Virus record (IMG/VR): IMGVR_UViG_3300023174_000074
Span: 1 to 64,000 of that record
Strand: one strand, 5' to 3'
Source: a virus
DNA: 64,000 bases
Positions 1 to 6,668 of this stretch are shown piece by piece; position 1 is the first letter of the stretch; every line of letters starts with the position of its first letter. The notes below the pieces were generated by a model, which was given only the letters and a program-made list of their open reading frames with translations, was not told where the DNA came from and ran no database searches. A program made the translations under genes and the position numbers.

Positions 1-710
1 GTGGAACTTCAGGTACTTCAGGATCAGCAGGATCAGCAGGATCAGCAGGAACTTCAGGAACTAGCGGTACCTCAGGATCAGCAGGAACTTCAGGATCAGC
101 GGGTACTTCAGGATCAGCAGGTACATCAGGATCAAGTGGATCATCCGGTTTAAGTGGTGTTTCTGTTTACCCATATAACATCAACAGACTTTCTGGTGGC
201 AAATATTACCCTGTTATAGCATCACACTGGGCAAATACAAATGGTGTTCTAACTATAAATCAATTAGTAGTTATGAAAGCTATAATAGGAGCAACACAAT
301 CGTTCACTGGCTTAGCTTGTTTATCAGCTGGAACAGCTTCTGCAATGGCAAGAATGGTTGTATATTTAGATAATGGCTCTGGTGGAATAGGTGCTCTTGA
401 TTTTGATTCAGGACAAGTTTCAATAAGTGGTTCTGGTATAAAAGACTTTTCATTTGGTGGAACAAAAACGTATAGTGGAATAATATGGGTAGGTTATGTT
501 CCTCAATCAGTTTCTGGTTCAGTTAATAAGTTTCCAGCTTCGTTACTAGGTACTGATTTATTCGTAGCAGTTTCAAGTCCTTATTCAGTAGGACCTGGTA
601 TAGCATATGCATTAACTAGTATCACAGGAGCACCACCAAATCCATGGGGCGCTACTTATACTGATGTATCACCTTCAAGTTGTCCAATAATTTACTTAAA
701 AACACTATAA
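1..710 (+). CDS. Collagen-like tail fibre protein, 5' truncated
   Basis: The reading frame is open from the window edge (first full codon at 3) to the stop at 710, so the start lies outside. The first 50 or so residues are Gly-X-Y triplets rich in Ser, Thr and Ala (GTSGSAG type), as in collagen-like phage fibre shafts. About 180 non-repetitive residues follow (from SVYPYNINRLS), probably the distal tip or trimerisation domain. An internal ATG at 273 lies in the same frame and is not needed as a start. Its neighbours are small virion-type proteins and a second collagen-like gene at 1441. The fibre role is inferred from the repeat and context; I do not recognise the C-terminal domain. Confidence 0.75.
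   Translation, partial: GTSGTSGSAGSAGSAGTSGTSGTSGSAGTSGSAGTSGSAGTSGSSGSSGLSGVSVYPYNINRLSGGKYYPVIASHWANTNGVLTINQLVVMKAIIGATQSFTGLACLSAGTASAMARMVVYLDNGSGGIGALDFDSGQVSISGSGIKDFSFGGTKTYSGIIWVGYVPQSVSGSVNKFPASLLGTDLFVAVSSPYSVGPGIAYALTSITGAPPNPWGATYTDVSPSSCPIIYLKTL
3..155 (+). repeat. Gly-X-Y coding repeat (collagen-like shaft)
   Basis: Tandem 9-nt units of the form GGA-TCA-GCA / GGA-ACT-TCA encode Gly-Ser-Ala and Gly-Thr-Ser triplets. The same repeat type recurs at 1465-1896, giving substrate for recombination between the two fibre genes. Confidence 0.85.
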
Positions 711-715
711 AAAAC

Positions 716-982
716 ATGAAACAATTTCAATTAGACAAACCTTATAAGTTTATTTACCAAAGAGAAATCATTAATGAGATTTCTAAAACTACAGATTTAC
801 TAGAACGTTCAGTAATAGACACAGGAACAGAAGTAAATGCACATATTTATTTTGAAGGGCAAACAGATCCTTTACAGTTAAGTCTATGGAACAGTGATAC
901 TACTCCAACTTATCAAACAATAGGAAACTGGACAGACGAACAAGTAAATAACAGAATTCTTGAAATATTACAATTAAGCTAA
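716..982 (+). CDS. Small hypothetical protein
   Basis: This 88-residue protein starts MKQFQLDKPYKFIYQ at ATG 716, six bases after the fibre stop. An upstream in-frame TTG at 680 would overlap the fibre gene and is less likely. No signal peptide, membrane segment or motif is visible. It sits between fibre genes and shares a TAATG overlap with the next gene, so it is probably translated with a virion gene set. Function unknown. Confidence 0.6.
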   Translation: MKQFQLDKPYKFIYQREIINEISKTTDLLERSVIDTGTEVNAHIYFEGQTDPLQLSLWNSDTTPTYQTIGNWTDEQVNNRILEILQLS

Positions 983-1176
983 TGCCTGTTCACACAACAA
1001 AAGACACAAAGGGATGTTATGCCCAATGGGGAGATCATGGAGCTAGATATTATTATGAATGTGGTAATAAAGAAGCTAGACAAAAAGCAAAAGCATCTGC
1101 ATACAAGCAAGGTCTTGCAACAGGAGAGTTTGTAGTAGAAATGGCTAATAAGGGAAACAAGAAAAGTAAATGTTAA
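982..1176 (+). CDS. Small hypothetical protein, basic C-terminus
   Basis: The 64-residue product begins MPVHTTKDTKGCYAQWGDHG and ends in a Lys-rich tail. The start ATG shares one base with the preceding TAA. Small 'MPVH...K.GY.WG..GK.Y' proteins occur in many T4-like and marine phages, and this one has a similar layout (Tyr/Trp/Gly-rich first half, Lys/Ala-rich second half). The role is unknown. It overlaps the next gene by seven bases. Confidence 0.6.
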   Translation: MPVHTTKDTKGCYAQWGDHGARYYYECGNKEARQKAKASAYKQGLATGEFVVEMANKGNKKSKC

Positions 1177-1529
1177 ACCAAGCACTTACTCAAGCATATA
1201 AACAAGTTATTCTTGATAACAGACTCTATGACACTGGAGCTCTTCATGCTTCTATTTCTGTTGATGCTACATTAAATGGTAATCAACTAGAGATAACAAT
1301 AAGTGCTCTTGATTACTTGAAATATCATCTAGAAAGTTATAGACTCACTGAAGATTTTACAAATAGGCCTGAATTTTCTAATGAAATAGGAAATATATAT
1401 GCTAAATATGTAGAAAATCAGGTGTTTAATGCAATAAGATATGGACTTATGTACATCAAGAAGATCAAGTGGTTCTTCAGGATCTTCCGGATCTTCCGGA
1501 TCTTCCGGATCTTCCGGTACTTCAGGTAG
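1170..1529 (+). CDS. Putative virion/tail-completion-like protein, 3' end runs into fibre repeat
   Basis: The first 90 or so residues look like a compact domain; the segment LYDTGALHASISVDA resembles the 'DTGxLrxSI' region of HK97 gp10-like tail-completion proteins, a weak match. From about residue 92 the frame enters the collagen-like repeat DNA out of phase and encodes an artificial Arg-Ile-Phe repeat until a stop at 1529. The natural C-terminus is therefore probably lost or altered, or the gene is meant to continue into the fibre frame by a +1 shift. The ATG at 1170 overlaps the upstream stop. Confidence 0.5.
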   Translation: MLNQALTQAYKQVILDNRLYDTGALHASISVDATLNGNQLEITISALDYLKYHLESYRLTEDFTNRPEFSNEIGNIYAKYVENQVFNAIRYGLMYIKKIKWFFRIFRIFRIFRIFRYFR

Positions 1530-2520
1530 TTCAGGATCATCCGGTTCAAGTGGATCTTCAGGTACAAGTGGATCAAGTGGTACTTCAGGATCAAGTGGAA
1601 GTAGTGGTACATCCGGTAGTTCAGGATCAAGTGGAACTTCTGGTTCATCCGGTTCAAGTGGTTCTGCTGGAACATCAGGTAGTTCAGGCTCAAGTGGCTC
1701 ATCAGGTAGCTCTGGTACAAGTGGTTCATCAGGATCTTCAGGTAGTTCAGGTACAAGCGGATCTTCCGGTAGTTCTGGATCAAGTGGATCATCCGGATCT
1801 AGTGGAACTTCTGGTTCTTCAGGATCAAGTGGTACATCAGGATCAAGTGGTTCTTCTGGAACTTCGGGATCATCAGGATCTGCTGGTACTTCGGGTGTAT
1901 CTGTGACAATACTGAATAACACGGATAACTACATCGTAACAGCAACAGGTACTGACAATCAGATTAACGGGGAATCTAAATTGACATTTGATGGTACTAT
2001 ATTAGCAGTTACGGGTAATAAAATTATCACAGGTACATCAACTTTTGGTAACGGAACATTTACAAAAGCAGGGTCCGCAACTGGGGATGTTATTTTAGAT
2101 AATAGTGGAACAGATACTCCTGGTGTTTTGTTTTATTACGGCAATAATTCAAATTATGGTATTGATAGCTGGAATGGGTCATTTGATGTTTTAAGTGGTC
2201 AGTTAGTTCATATCACAAATAAATTAAATGAAACTGGCGGAGCCGTAAAGATGGCGATAGACACATCAGGTAATCTGGTGATGACTGGTTTTATAAAAGC
2301 AAATGCATGGAGACCAGGTCAGGTAATTAATGATATTATTTTGAGTAATACCGAAGTAACTATCAGTACAACAACTATTGCAACTAGTAATTCTGATACC
2401 GATTTCTTAACTTATAGTTATACCCCATTAAGTGCTACAAGTTATTTAGTTATACATTATCATTTAGCTAGTTTTTCATTTGAGGGGGAACAGGTAATGA
2501 CTCATATTTTTCCAGAATAA
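1441..2520 (+). CDS. Collagen-like tail fibre protein, main frame
   Basis: From ATG 1441, the first Met after an in-frame TAA at 1435, the product reads MDLCTSRRSSG and then about 145 residues of Gly-Ser-Ser/Gly-Thr-Ser triplets. A fibre-like domain follows: VTATGTDNQINGESKLTFDG is typical of phage fibre segments, and later Gly/Asn/Thr-rich beta-type sequence appears. The frame ends early at 2520. A -1 shift in the G5 run at 2484-2488 restores about 80 more residues, ending at 2735. The start is uncertain because the repeat DNA overlaps the preceding gene by 89 bases. It probably forms a trimeric host-recognition fibre. Confidence 0.65.
   Translation: MDLCTSRRSSGSSGSSGSSGSSGSSGTSGSSGSSGSSGSSGTSGSSGTSGSSGSSGTSGSSGSSGTSGSSGSSGSAGTSGSSGSSGSSGSSGTSGSSGSSGSSGTSGSSGSSGSSGSSGSSGTSGSSGSSGTSGSSGSSGTSGSSGSAGTSGVSVTILNNTDNYIVTATGTDNQINGESKLTFDGTILAVTGNKIITGTSTFGNGTFTKAGSATGDVILDNSGTDTPGVLFYYGNNSNYGIDSWNGSFDVLSGQLVHITNKLNETGGAVKMAIDTSGNLVMTGFIKANAWRPGQVINDIILSNTEVTISTTTIATSNSDTDFLTYSYTPLSATSYLVIHYHLASFSFEGEQVMTHIFPE
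1465..1896 (+). repeat. Gly-X-Y coding repeat array
   Basis: About 144 codons of GGN-(TCN/AGY/ACN)-(TCN/AGY) encode GSS and GTS triplets with occasional GSA. Codons vary at synonymous positions, so the repeat is kept at the protein level. All three forward frames and two reverse frames stay open across it, which produces several spurious reading frames. Confidence 0.9.
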
Positions 2521-2735
2521 AAGTAGATGGTGGAGAAATAACATATTCTAGACAAAGTACTGTAAATGGTAACCGTACGGGAGTATTATTCCCTCTTACT
2601 GGTAGATATACAAACTCTAATACTACTGCTAAATCAATAGTTGTTGCCGCAAGAAGAGATTCTGCAGACGATAGCATTACTATAGTGAATTCAGCAACAT
2701 CAATGTGGCTAAGAATAACAGAAATTGCCCGATAA
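2487..2735 (+). pseudogene. Frameshifted C-terminal continuation of the fibre gene
   Basis: In the -1 frame relative to the fibre gene, the sequence from 2487 encodes GTGNDSYFSRIKVDGGEI and continues without a stop to ITEIAR at 2735. Its Gly/Ser/Thr-rich beta-type composition fits a fibre tip. The join falls at GAGGGGGAA (2482-2490): one extra G, or a -1 ribosomal slip on the G run, fuses it to the upstream frame. It may be a true frameshift mutation, programmed slippage or a homopolymer sequencing error; the sequence alone cannot decide. Confidence 0.65.
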
Positions 2736-2842
2736 ATATTATATTGGGCTGGGTTCAAACACTCAATCCATTATTCAGAAAATAGGATAATCCTTAGAAC
2801 TTTTCCGGATATTTCTGTATAATATCAATTAACACAAACTAA

Positions 2843-3250
2843 ATGGCAGTACAAATTTATTTACCAGAGAAAGTTTACGTGTCACCTAGCCCAATTCATG
2901 GCTATGGGGTTTTTGCTAAATCCCGAATTGGAAAAGGAGAGATTATAGAGGAATGCACAGTTATAGGTCTGGATCTTCATGTAAATGAATCGTGTTGGCA
3001 CGTGCTTGAACACTATCGATTTATGTGGCCTAGCTTTTCCCCGAATAAGCAGGTTATTCCAACCGGATATGGAGCACTTTACAATCACTCAAATTCACCA
3101 AACGCAACATGGAAAAGCTCTGAACAAAGGGAGACTTTTTTCTTCTATGCAATTAGAGATATAGAGCAGAACGAGGAGATCTTCACTTTTTATGGTGGTG
3201 AAGATTACTGGGGGCAAGGCAACCGCATGAAACCAGGAGAACTAAAGTAA
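2843..3250 (+). CDS. SET-domain protein (putative protein lysine methyltransferase)
   Basis: At 135 residues this is a minimal SET domain. The N-terminal motif SPIHGYGVFA (about 16-25), the cofactor/active-site motif NHSNSPN (81-87) and the C-terminal DIEQNEEIFTFYGG (106-119) with the expected aromatic residue are all present and in order. SET enzymes transfer methyl groups from S-adenosylmethionine to lysine side chains; stand-alone viral versions exist (for example chlorovirus vSET). No zinc-binding post-SET region is visible. The substrate is unknown. The gene begins a new unit after the fibre region. Confidence 0.8.
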   Translation: MAVQIYLPEKVYVSPSPIHGYGVFAKSRIGKGEIIEECTVIGLDLHVNESCWHVLEHYRFMWPSFSPNKQVIPTGYGALYNHSNSPNATWKSSEQRETFFFYAIRDIEQNEEIFTFYGGEDYWGQGNRMKPGELK

Positions 3251-3261
3251 ATATATAGTGT

Positions 3262-3687
3262 ATGAAGTACCTGCTAGAATATGAAAAATACAGCCCTGAC
3301 GAGGAATACAAATCCGATTCTAGAAGATCCCTTAATCTGGATCTTGTTAGGAAAACCGTTGATTATAAAAGACTAATAGATCTTGGATTCAAAGAGGATA
3401 CCTCGCATCAGCAAGAAATCAATAACACACTAAAATTTGTTAGATCAACAAATAATAAAAATGAGAAGGGCCACGATAAGGTATTCTACACTGTTCATCC
3501 AACGGGAAAGGTTAGAAGATACAACCCACTGAAAAACGAGGATAATCCGGGTGAAAGAATGGAGGGTAATGGCAACGACATAAAGGATTTCGGCAAGCCT
3601 TTTAGTAGACCATCAGAGTACGGAAAGGGTTTAAGATATCTTTGGCAGTATATTAAACGCAAACAAGAAAGAGGTAATTATAGATAA
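3262..3687 (+). CDS. Hypothetical protein with capsid-targeting-like N-terminus
   Basis: This 141-residue protein starts MKYLLEYEKYSPDEEY, close to the start of the protein at 17029 (MKHLLEYESYENQINE). Such leaders resemble T4 capsid-targeting propeptides, here with possible [I/L]-x-E cleavage after LLE. The rest is basic and hydrophilic with 'VFYTVHPTGKVRRYNP' in the middle; the gene at 3922 begins with the related MFHPTGKLPNG. An AATATATA element sits directly upstream (3250-3257). No known domain is recognised. Confidence 0.6.
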   Translation: MKYLLEYEKYSPDEEYKSDSRRSLNLDLVRKTVDYKRLIDLGFKEDTSHQQEINNTLKFVRSTNNKNEKGHDKVFYTVHPTGKVRRYNPLKNEDNPGERMEGNGNDIKDFGKPFSRPSEYGKGLRYLWQYIKRKQERGNYR

Positions 3688-3917
3688 TGTGTAATTGTAC
3701 ATCAAGCGGATTTGAATTTGAACCCATTAAAAGGGATATGTCAAAGGAGGAAAGTAAAATTCTAAATAAGTGGATATTAGACAATATGAACCGAAGGCTT
3801 CTGATACAGAATCCTATATACGATATATACAACGATATAATTGGATACATCACTAAGAATCCGGACGGCAATATCGTTCGTATTTTTAAAACCAATATAA
3901 AACAAATTTTAGATTAA
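3687..3917 (+). CDS. Small hypothetical protein
   Basis: The 76-residue product (MCNCTSSGFEFEPIKRDMS...) starts at an ATG that shares a base with the preceding TAA, so it is probably translationally coupled. The second half reads GYITKNPDGNIVRIFKTN, a beta-hairpin-like stretch. No recognised family. Confidence 0.55.
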   Translation: MCNCTSSGFEFEPIKRDMSKEESKILNKWILDNMNRRLLIQNPIYDIYNDIIGYITKNPDGNIVRIFKTNIKQILD

Positions 3918-3921
3918 TAAT

Positions 3922-4383
3922 ATGTTTCACCCAACAGGAAAATTACCAAACGGAAAAACCTTAATCTGTATGATGGATGAGGAAGAAGAATTAGATAGCA
4001 TCATAGATGAATGTGGATCTTCAAAACAATATGTTAAAGCCGTTACCGAATGGCTAAACGAAAATGATTACTGCGTAGAATGCTGGCAGTTAAAAGAATA
4101 CCTTAAAGCTAAAGGTATGGAGGAAGGAAAAATGAATGAGGATATGGTTGCAGCAGCAGCGCCAGCACCAGGATTAGCTACTTTAGGTAATGTGTCAGGA
4201 ATGGGTAATCCATCACCTCCTAGCTCTGCAGGTGCTACTAATAGCGGATTTTATAATCCTGCTAATAACGGATCAGGGGATAAATTCACTAGTCTTACAG
4301 CAGGAACAGGAGCAGCTAGGAATAAGAAAGCAAAGACCGTTGATAACTATTTAGAATTCGTAAAGAAAAGAAAGAAGAAATAA
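3922..4383 (+). CDS. Hypothetical protein, Ala/Gly/Pro-rich middle and basic tail
   Basis: It has 153 residues. The N-terminal 70 are acidic (DEEEELDSIIDECGS...), the middle is low-complexity (AAAAPAPGLATLGNVSGMGN) and the C-terminus is a short amphipathic segment with a Lys/Arg tail (VDNYLEFVKKRKKK). Proteins with this flexible middle often occur among T4-like head or scaffold components, but I do not recognise it. It ends just before a strong terminator. Confidence 0.55.
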   Translation: MFHPTGKLPNGKTLICMMDEEEELDSIIDECGSSKQYVKAVTEWLNENDYCVECWQLKEYLKAKGMEEGKMNEDMVAAAAPAPGLATLGNVSGMGNPSPPSSAGATNSGFYNPANNGSGDKFTSLTAGTGAARNKKAKTVDNYLEFVKKRKKK

Positions 4384-4404
4384 TATTTCCATTAATATGA
4401 CAAG

Positions 4405-4429
4405 CCCGGTCGAAAGATCGGGTTTTTTT
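4405..4429 (+). terminator. Rho-independent terminator
   Basis: CCCGGTC-GAAA-GATCGGG forms a 7-bp stem with one G-U pair and a GAAA loop, followed by seven T. It closes the 2843-4383 gene group. Confidence 0.85.
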
Positions 4430-4430
4430 C

Positions 4431-4438
4431 GATATATA
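4431..4438 (+). promoter_or_regulatory. GATATATA element upstream of the ferritin-like gene
   Basis: GATATATA lies 23 bases before the ATG at 4462 and directly after a terminator. The same octamer precedes many genes here, including most with capsid-targeting-like leaders. It resembles the T4 late promoter core (TATAAATA) in length and AT content. A late-promoter role is inferred. Confidence 0.5.
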
Positions 4439-4461
4439 GTATTGTAAAAAAAAGAAAATAG

Positions 4462-5034
4462 ATGAAAACATTTAAACATTTTAAAGGAGGTACTAACGAA
4501 GGTCTAGAGTTAGAAGGAGTAGAAATAACATCTACTCCTATGGTTTGCACACCGAAATCTCTTCCTGCTGATATCGTTGCAGTATTTGAAAAAAGATTAG
4601 CCGACGAATACACAGCACACTATACATATAGAAACGCAGCTAACTGGTGCAAGAACGCAAACTATAAAAAAGCAGCAGTTTATTTCGAAGGCGAAGCAGC
4701 CGAAGAATTAGAACATGCTAAAGGTTTACAGGATTACTTAACACAATGGAACATCCTTCCCCAGATTCCTGCAGTGATTGTACCTAACGAATTCGATTCT
4801 TTGGTTGGTATTATTGACGAGGCATATGATATCGAGTATAAATTACTTCAAAGCTATTCTGCTATGCAGCATGCTCTTTGTGACGTTCACCCAGCAACAT
4901 TTAACTTCATCCAAAAATATGTTGATATTCAGAATGAGTCAGTTGGAGTATATTCAGATTTATTAAATGCACTTATGCTGATCAACATCGATAACAAATT
5001 GGATCTTTTATTCTTCGAAGAAAGATACTTCTAA
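4462..5034 (+). CDS. Ferritin-like protein with N-terminal leader
   Basis: Residues 35-170 form a ferritin-type four-helix bundle with putative di-iron ligands: RLADEYTAHYTYRNAANW (45-62) supplies the helix A Glu, and FEGEAAEELEHAKG (75-88) holds the Glu-x-x-Glu and Glu-x-x-His pattern of helix B. Ferritins oxidise and store iron or protect DNA from oxidative damage. The ferritin core is preceded by a 30-residue extension that starts MKTFKHFKGGTNE, like the short leaders on several unrelated proteins in this window. The gene stands alone between two terminators behind a GATATATA element. Confidence 0.75.
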   Translation: MKTFKHFKGGTNEGLELEGVEITSTPMVCTPKSLPADIVAVFEKRLADEYTAHYTYRNAANWCKNANYKKAAVYFEGEAAEELEHAKGLQDYLTQWNILPQIPAVIVPNEFDSLVGIIDEAYDIEYKLLQSYSAMQHALCDVHPATFNFIQKYVDIQNESVGVYSDLLNALMLINIDNKLDLLFFEERYF

Positions 5035-5060
5035 TAACACATATAAATTATTTGATAGAT

Positions 5061-5090
5061 GCCGAGCTAATTAGCTCGGCTTTATTTTTT
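5061..5090 (+). terminator. Rho-independent terminator
   Basis: GCCGAGCT-AATT-AGCTCGGC is a perfect 8-bp stem with a 4-nt loop, followed by a T-rich tract. Confidence 0.9.
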
Positions 5091-5115
5091 ATCCCGGGAC
5101 TATTCATTATATTTG
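5091..5115 (+). promoter_or_regulatory. Promoter, ATCCCG-N11-TATATTTG
   Basis: ATCCCG (5091-5096) and TATATTTG (5108-5115) are separated by exactly 11 bases. Five sites in the window share CCG-N11-TAnnTTTG. TAnnTTTG is the established -7 element of Bacteroidota primary-sigma promoters. The site follows a terminator and drives 5126 and the DNA-repair genes behind it. Confidence 0.65.
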
Positions 5116-5125
5116 CTAAAAAATA

Positions 5126-5371
5126 ATGAATATGGAAATAGCAAAACAAAAATTAAAACAATTTATTGACTCAAATTTTAATGAATTTAGTAATTTAGGT
5201 AAATCTGAGGTAACAGAAATCAGTGCTGAAGAATTTGATACTGACGTAATTAACTATTTAAAAACGTGTATCGAAAATAGATTTGATTATGAGGATATTT
5301 GTATTTATTACGTCGATCGTAAAATTGGAAAGACCACTAACGAAATTTGGGTTGAAAATATGAATTCATAA
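5126..5371 (+). CDS. Small hypothetical protein
   Basis: The 81-residue acidic protein begins MNMEIAKQKLKQFIDSNFNE. It is the first gene after the promoter at 5091 and lies two bases before the mutM-like gene. No recognised domain; the position suggests early expression. Confidence 0.6.
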   Translation: MNMEIAKQKLKQFIDSNFNEFSNLGKSEVTEISAEEFDTDVINYLKTCIENRFDYEDICIYYVDRKIGKTTNEIWVENMNS

Positions 5372-5373
5372 AA

Positions 5374-6186
5374 ATGCCAGAAGGACCAGAAGTAAGAAGA
5401 ATGGCTGAGGGATTAGCCAAAAGAATAGTTAATAAAGAACTAACCGAGGCTGAAATACTTGGAGGAAAATGGATAAAGAAAGAACCCACCGGGATTTCAC
5501 TTATCAGGGAAGCATTATCAGCAGGACCACTTCAGGTTGACTGGGTTAAAGTCAAGGGTAAATTCATCTACGCTAAAATTGGTGACCTATACATGTGGAA
5601 TACATTAGGTATGAGCGGTGGATGGAGGGATCTTAGAGGAAAGCATTCCCATTTTGTACTTAGATTTTCCGACTCATCTGAGGTTTTCTTTGAGGATGTA
5701 AGAAGATTTGGCAACATATCCTTTTATCGCACCTACCAGGAGATTGAGAATAAATTGAAACAGGCAGGACCGGATATGCTGAATGAGAATGTCAGTCTGG
5801 AGACATTTATTAGCAGGCTACATAAAAGACCTAATAAAAATATCTGCCAATTGCTCATGGACCAGAAGGTTATCTCAGGAGTTGGCAACTATATAAAATC
5901 AGAAGCACTCTACCACTCTGGTATCAATCCACATATAACACCATCTGAGATGACTGATCCGCAGATAAAGTCGCTTTGGAGCTGGATATGTACCATAATA
6001 AAAACTTCGTATGAACAAGGAGGTGCAACACTAGCCACCTATACCGATATGGATAACAATCATGGGGACTTCGTTTTCTCATTCCGTGTATATCGTAAAG
6101 AATCAGATCCGCTAGGAAACAATGTTATCCACGAGATCACACCGGATGGTAGAATGACCCATTGGGTTCCCGAAATTCAAAAGTAA
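5374..6186 (+). CDS. mutM: Formamidopyrimidine-DNA glycosylase (MutM/Fpg family), zincless finger
   Basis: The 270-residue protein has the Fpg N-terminus MPEGPEV with catalytic Pro2 and Glu3, and the helix-two-turn-helix QKVISGVGNYIKSEALY (about 166-182). Fpg enzymes excise oxidised purines and cut the abasic site by beta/delta-elimination. The C-terminus keeps the beta-hairpin frame (FSFRVYRKESDP...DGRMTHWVPEIQ) but has none of the four zinc-binding cysteines, so this is probably a zincless finger as in NEIL1 or plant Fpg. The stop overlaps the next glycosylase start (TAATG), making a two-gene base-excision-repair unit. Confidence 0.85.
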   Translation: MPEGPEVRRMAEGLAKRIVNKELTEAEILGGKWIKKEPTGISLIREALSAGPLQVDWVKVKGKFIYAKIGDLYMWNTLGMSGGWRDLRGKHSHFVLRFSDSSEVFFEDVRRFGNISFYRTYQEIENKLKQAGPDMLNENVSLETFISRLHKRPNKNICQLLMDQKVISGVGNYIKSEALYHSGINPHITPSEMTDPQIKSLWSWICTIIKTSYEQGGATLATYTDMDNNHGDFVFSFRVYRKESDPLGNNVIHEITPDGRMTHWVPEIQK

Positions 6187-6587
6187 TGGGAGGAAGAGAG
6201 ATACTAATACAGGAGGATTATCTGAAAGAGCCCTGGAAAATCATGGTTTGCTGTATCCTCCTAAATCAAACAAACAACAAGCAGGTAAGACCAATTTTAA
6301 GCTCCGTATTTGAGCTTATACCCAATCCTTTATCTACTATTGGATGTGATCCTGAAATGCTGGCAGCGGTCATAAAAACAACAGGATTTCAGAATGTAAA
6401 AGCATCTCGTATAATAAAACTTAGTCAAAAATGGGTTGATGGATTTGATGATGCTATCGATCTACCTGGGATAGGTAAATACGGAAGAGATTCTTGGGAG
6501 ATATTCGTTAACGGTAATGTTAACCTGGAGGTTACCGATAAAAAGCTTGACGCTTACCTAAGGGCTATTAATATACCTTCCAATTAG
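6186..6587 (+). CDS. HhH-GPD DNA glycosylase, MBD4-like
   Basis: This is a compact 133-residue helix-hairpin-helix glycosylase. The segment EPWKIMVCCILLNQTNNKQV matches the first conserved block of MBD4-type thymine/uracil mismatch glycosylases, and LPGIGKYGRDSWEIF is the HhH motif. The following VTDKKLDAYL places an Asp where MBD4 has its catalytic Asp. No 4Fe-4S cysteine cluster is present, unlike endonuclease III. It probably removes T or U from mismatches. The start at 6186 is chosen because it overlaps the mutM stop; an earlier ATG at 6162 lies inside mutM. Confidence 0.75.
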   Translation: MGGREILIQEDYLKEPWKIMVCCILLNQTNNKQVRPILSSVFELIPNPLSTIGCDPEMLAAVIKTTGFQNVKASRIIKLSQKWVDGFDDAIDLPGIGKYGRDSWEIFVNGNVNLEVTDKKLDAYLRAINIPSN

Positions 6588-6668
6588 GAATAATTACTAT
6601 GCTTTTCATGTTACGCTTTTTAATAGGCATAACATACTCAACAAATTCTTCAAATAGTTTTATACGTC

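Noticed and set aside
1465-1896. CRISPR-like array
   Set aside because: The repeat is a 9-nt coding unit without distinct spacers; it encodes Gly-X-Y triplets.
1329-1922. Long reverse-strand open frames rich in Pro/Asp/Glu/Leu, and a second forward frame rich in Val/Gln, across the fibre repeat
   Set aside because: They are readings of the GGN-TCN-TCN repeat in other frames; only the Gly-X-Y frame continues into non-repetitive protein sequence.
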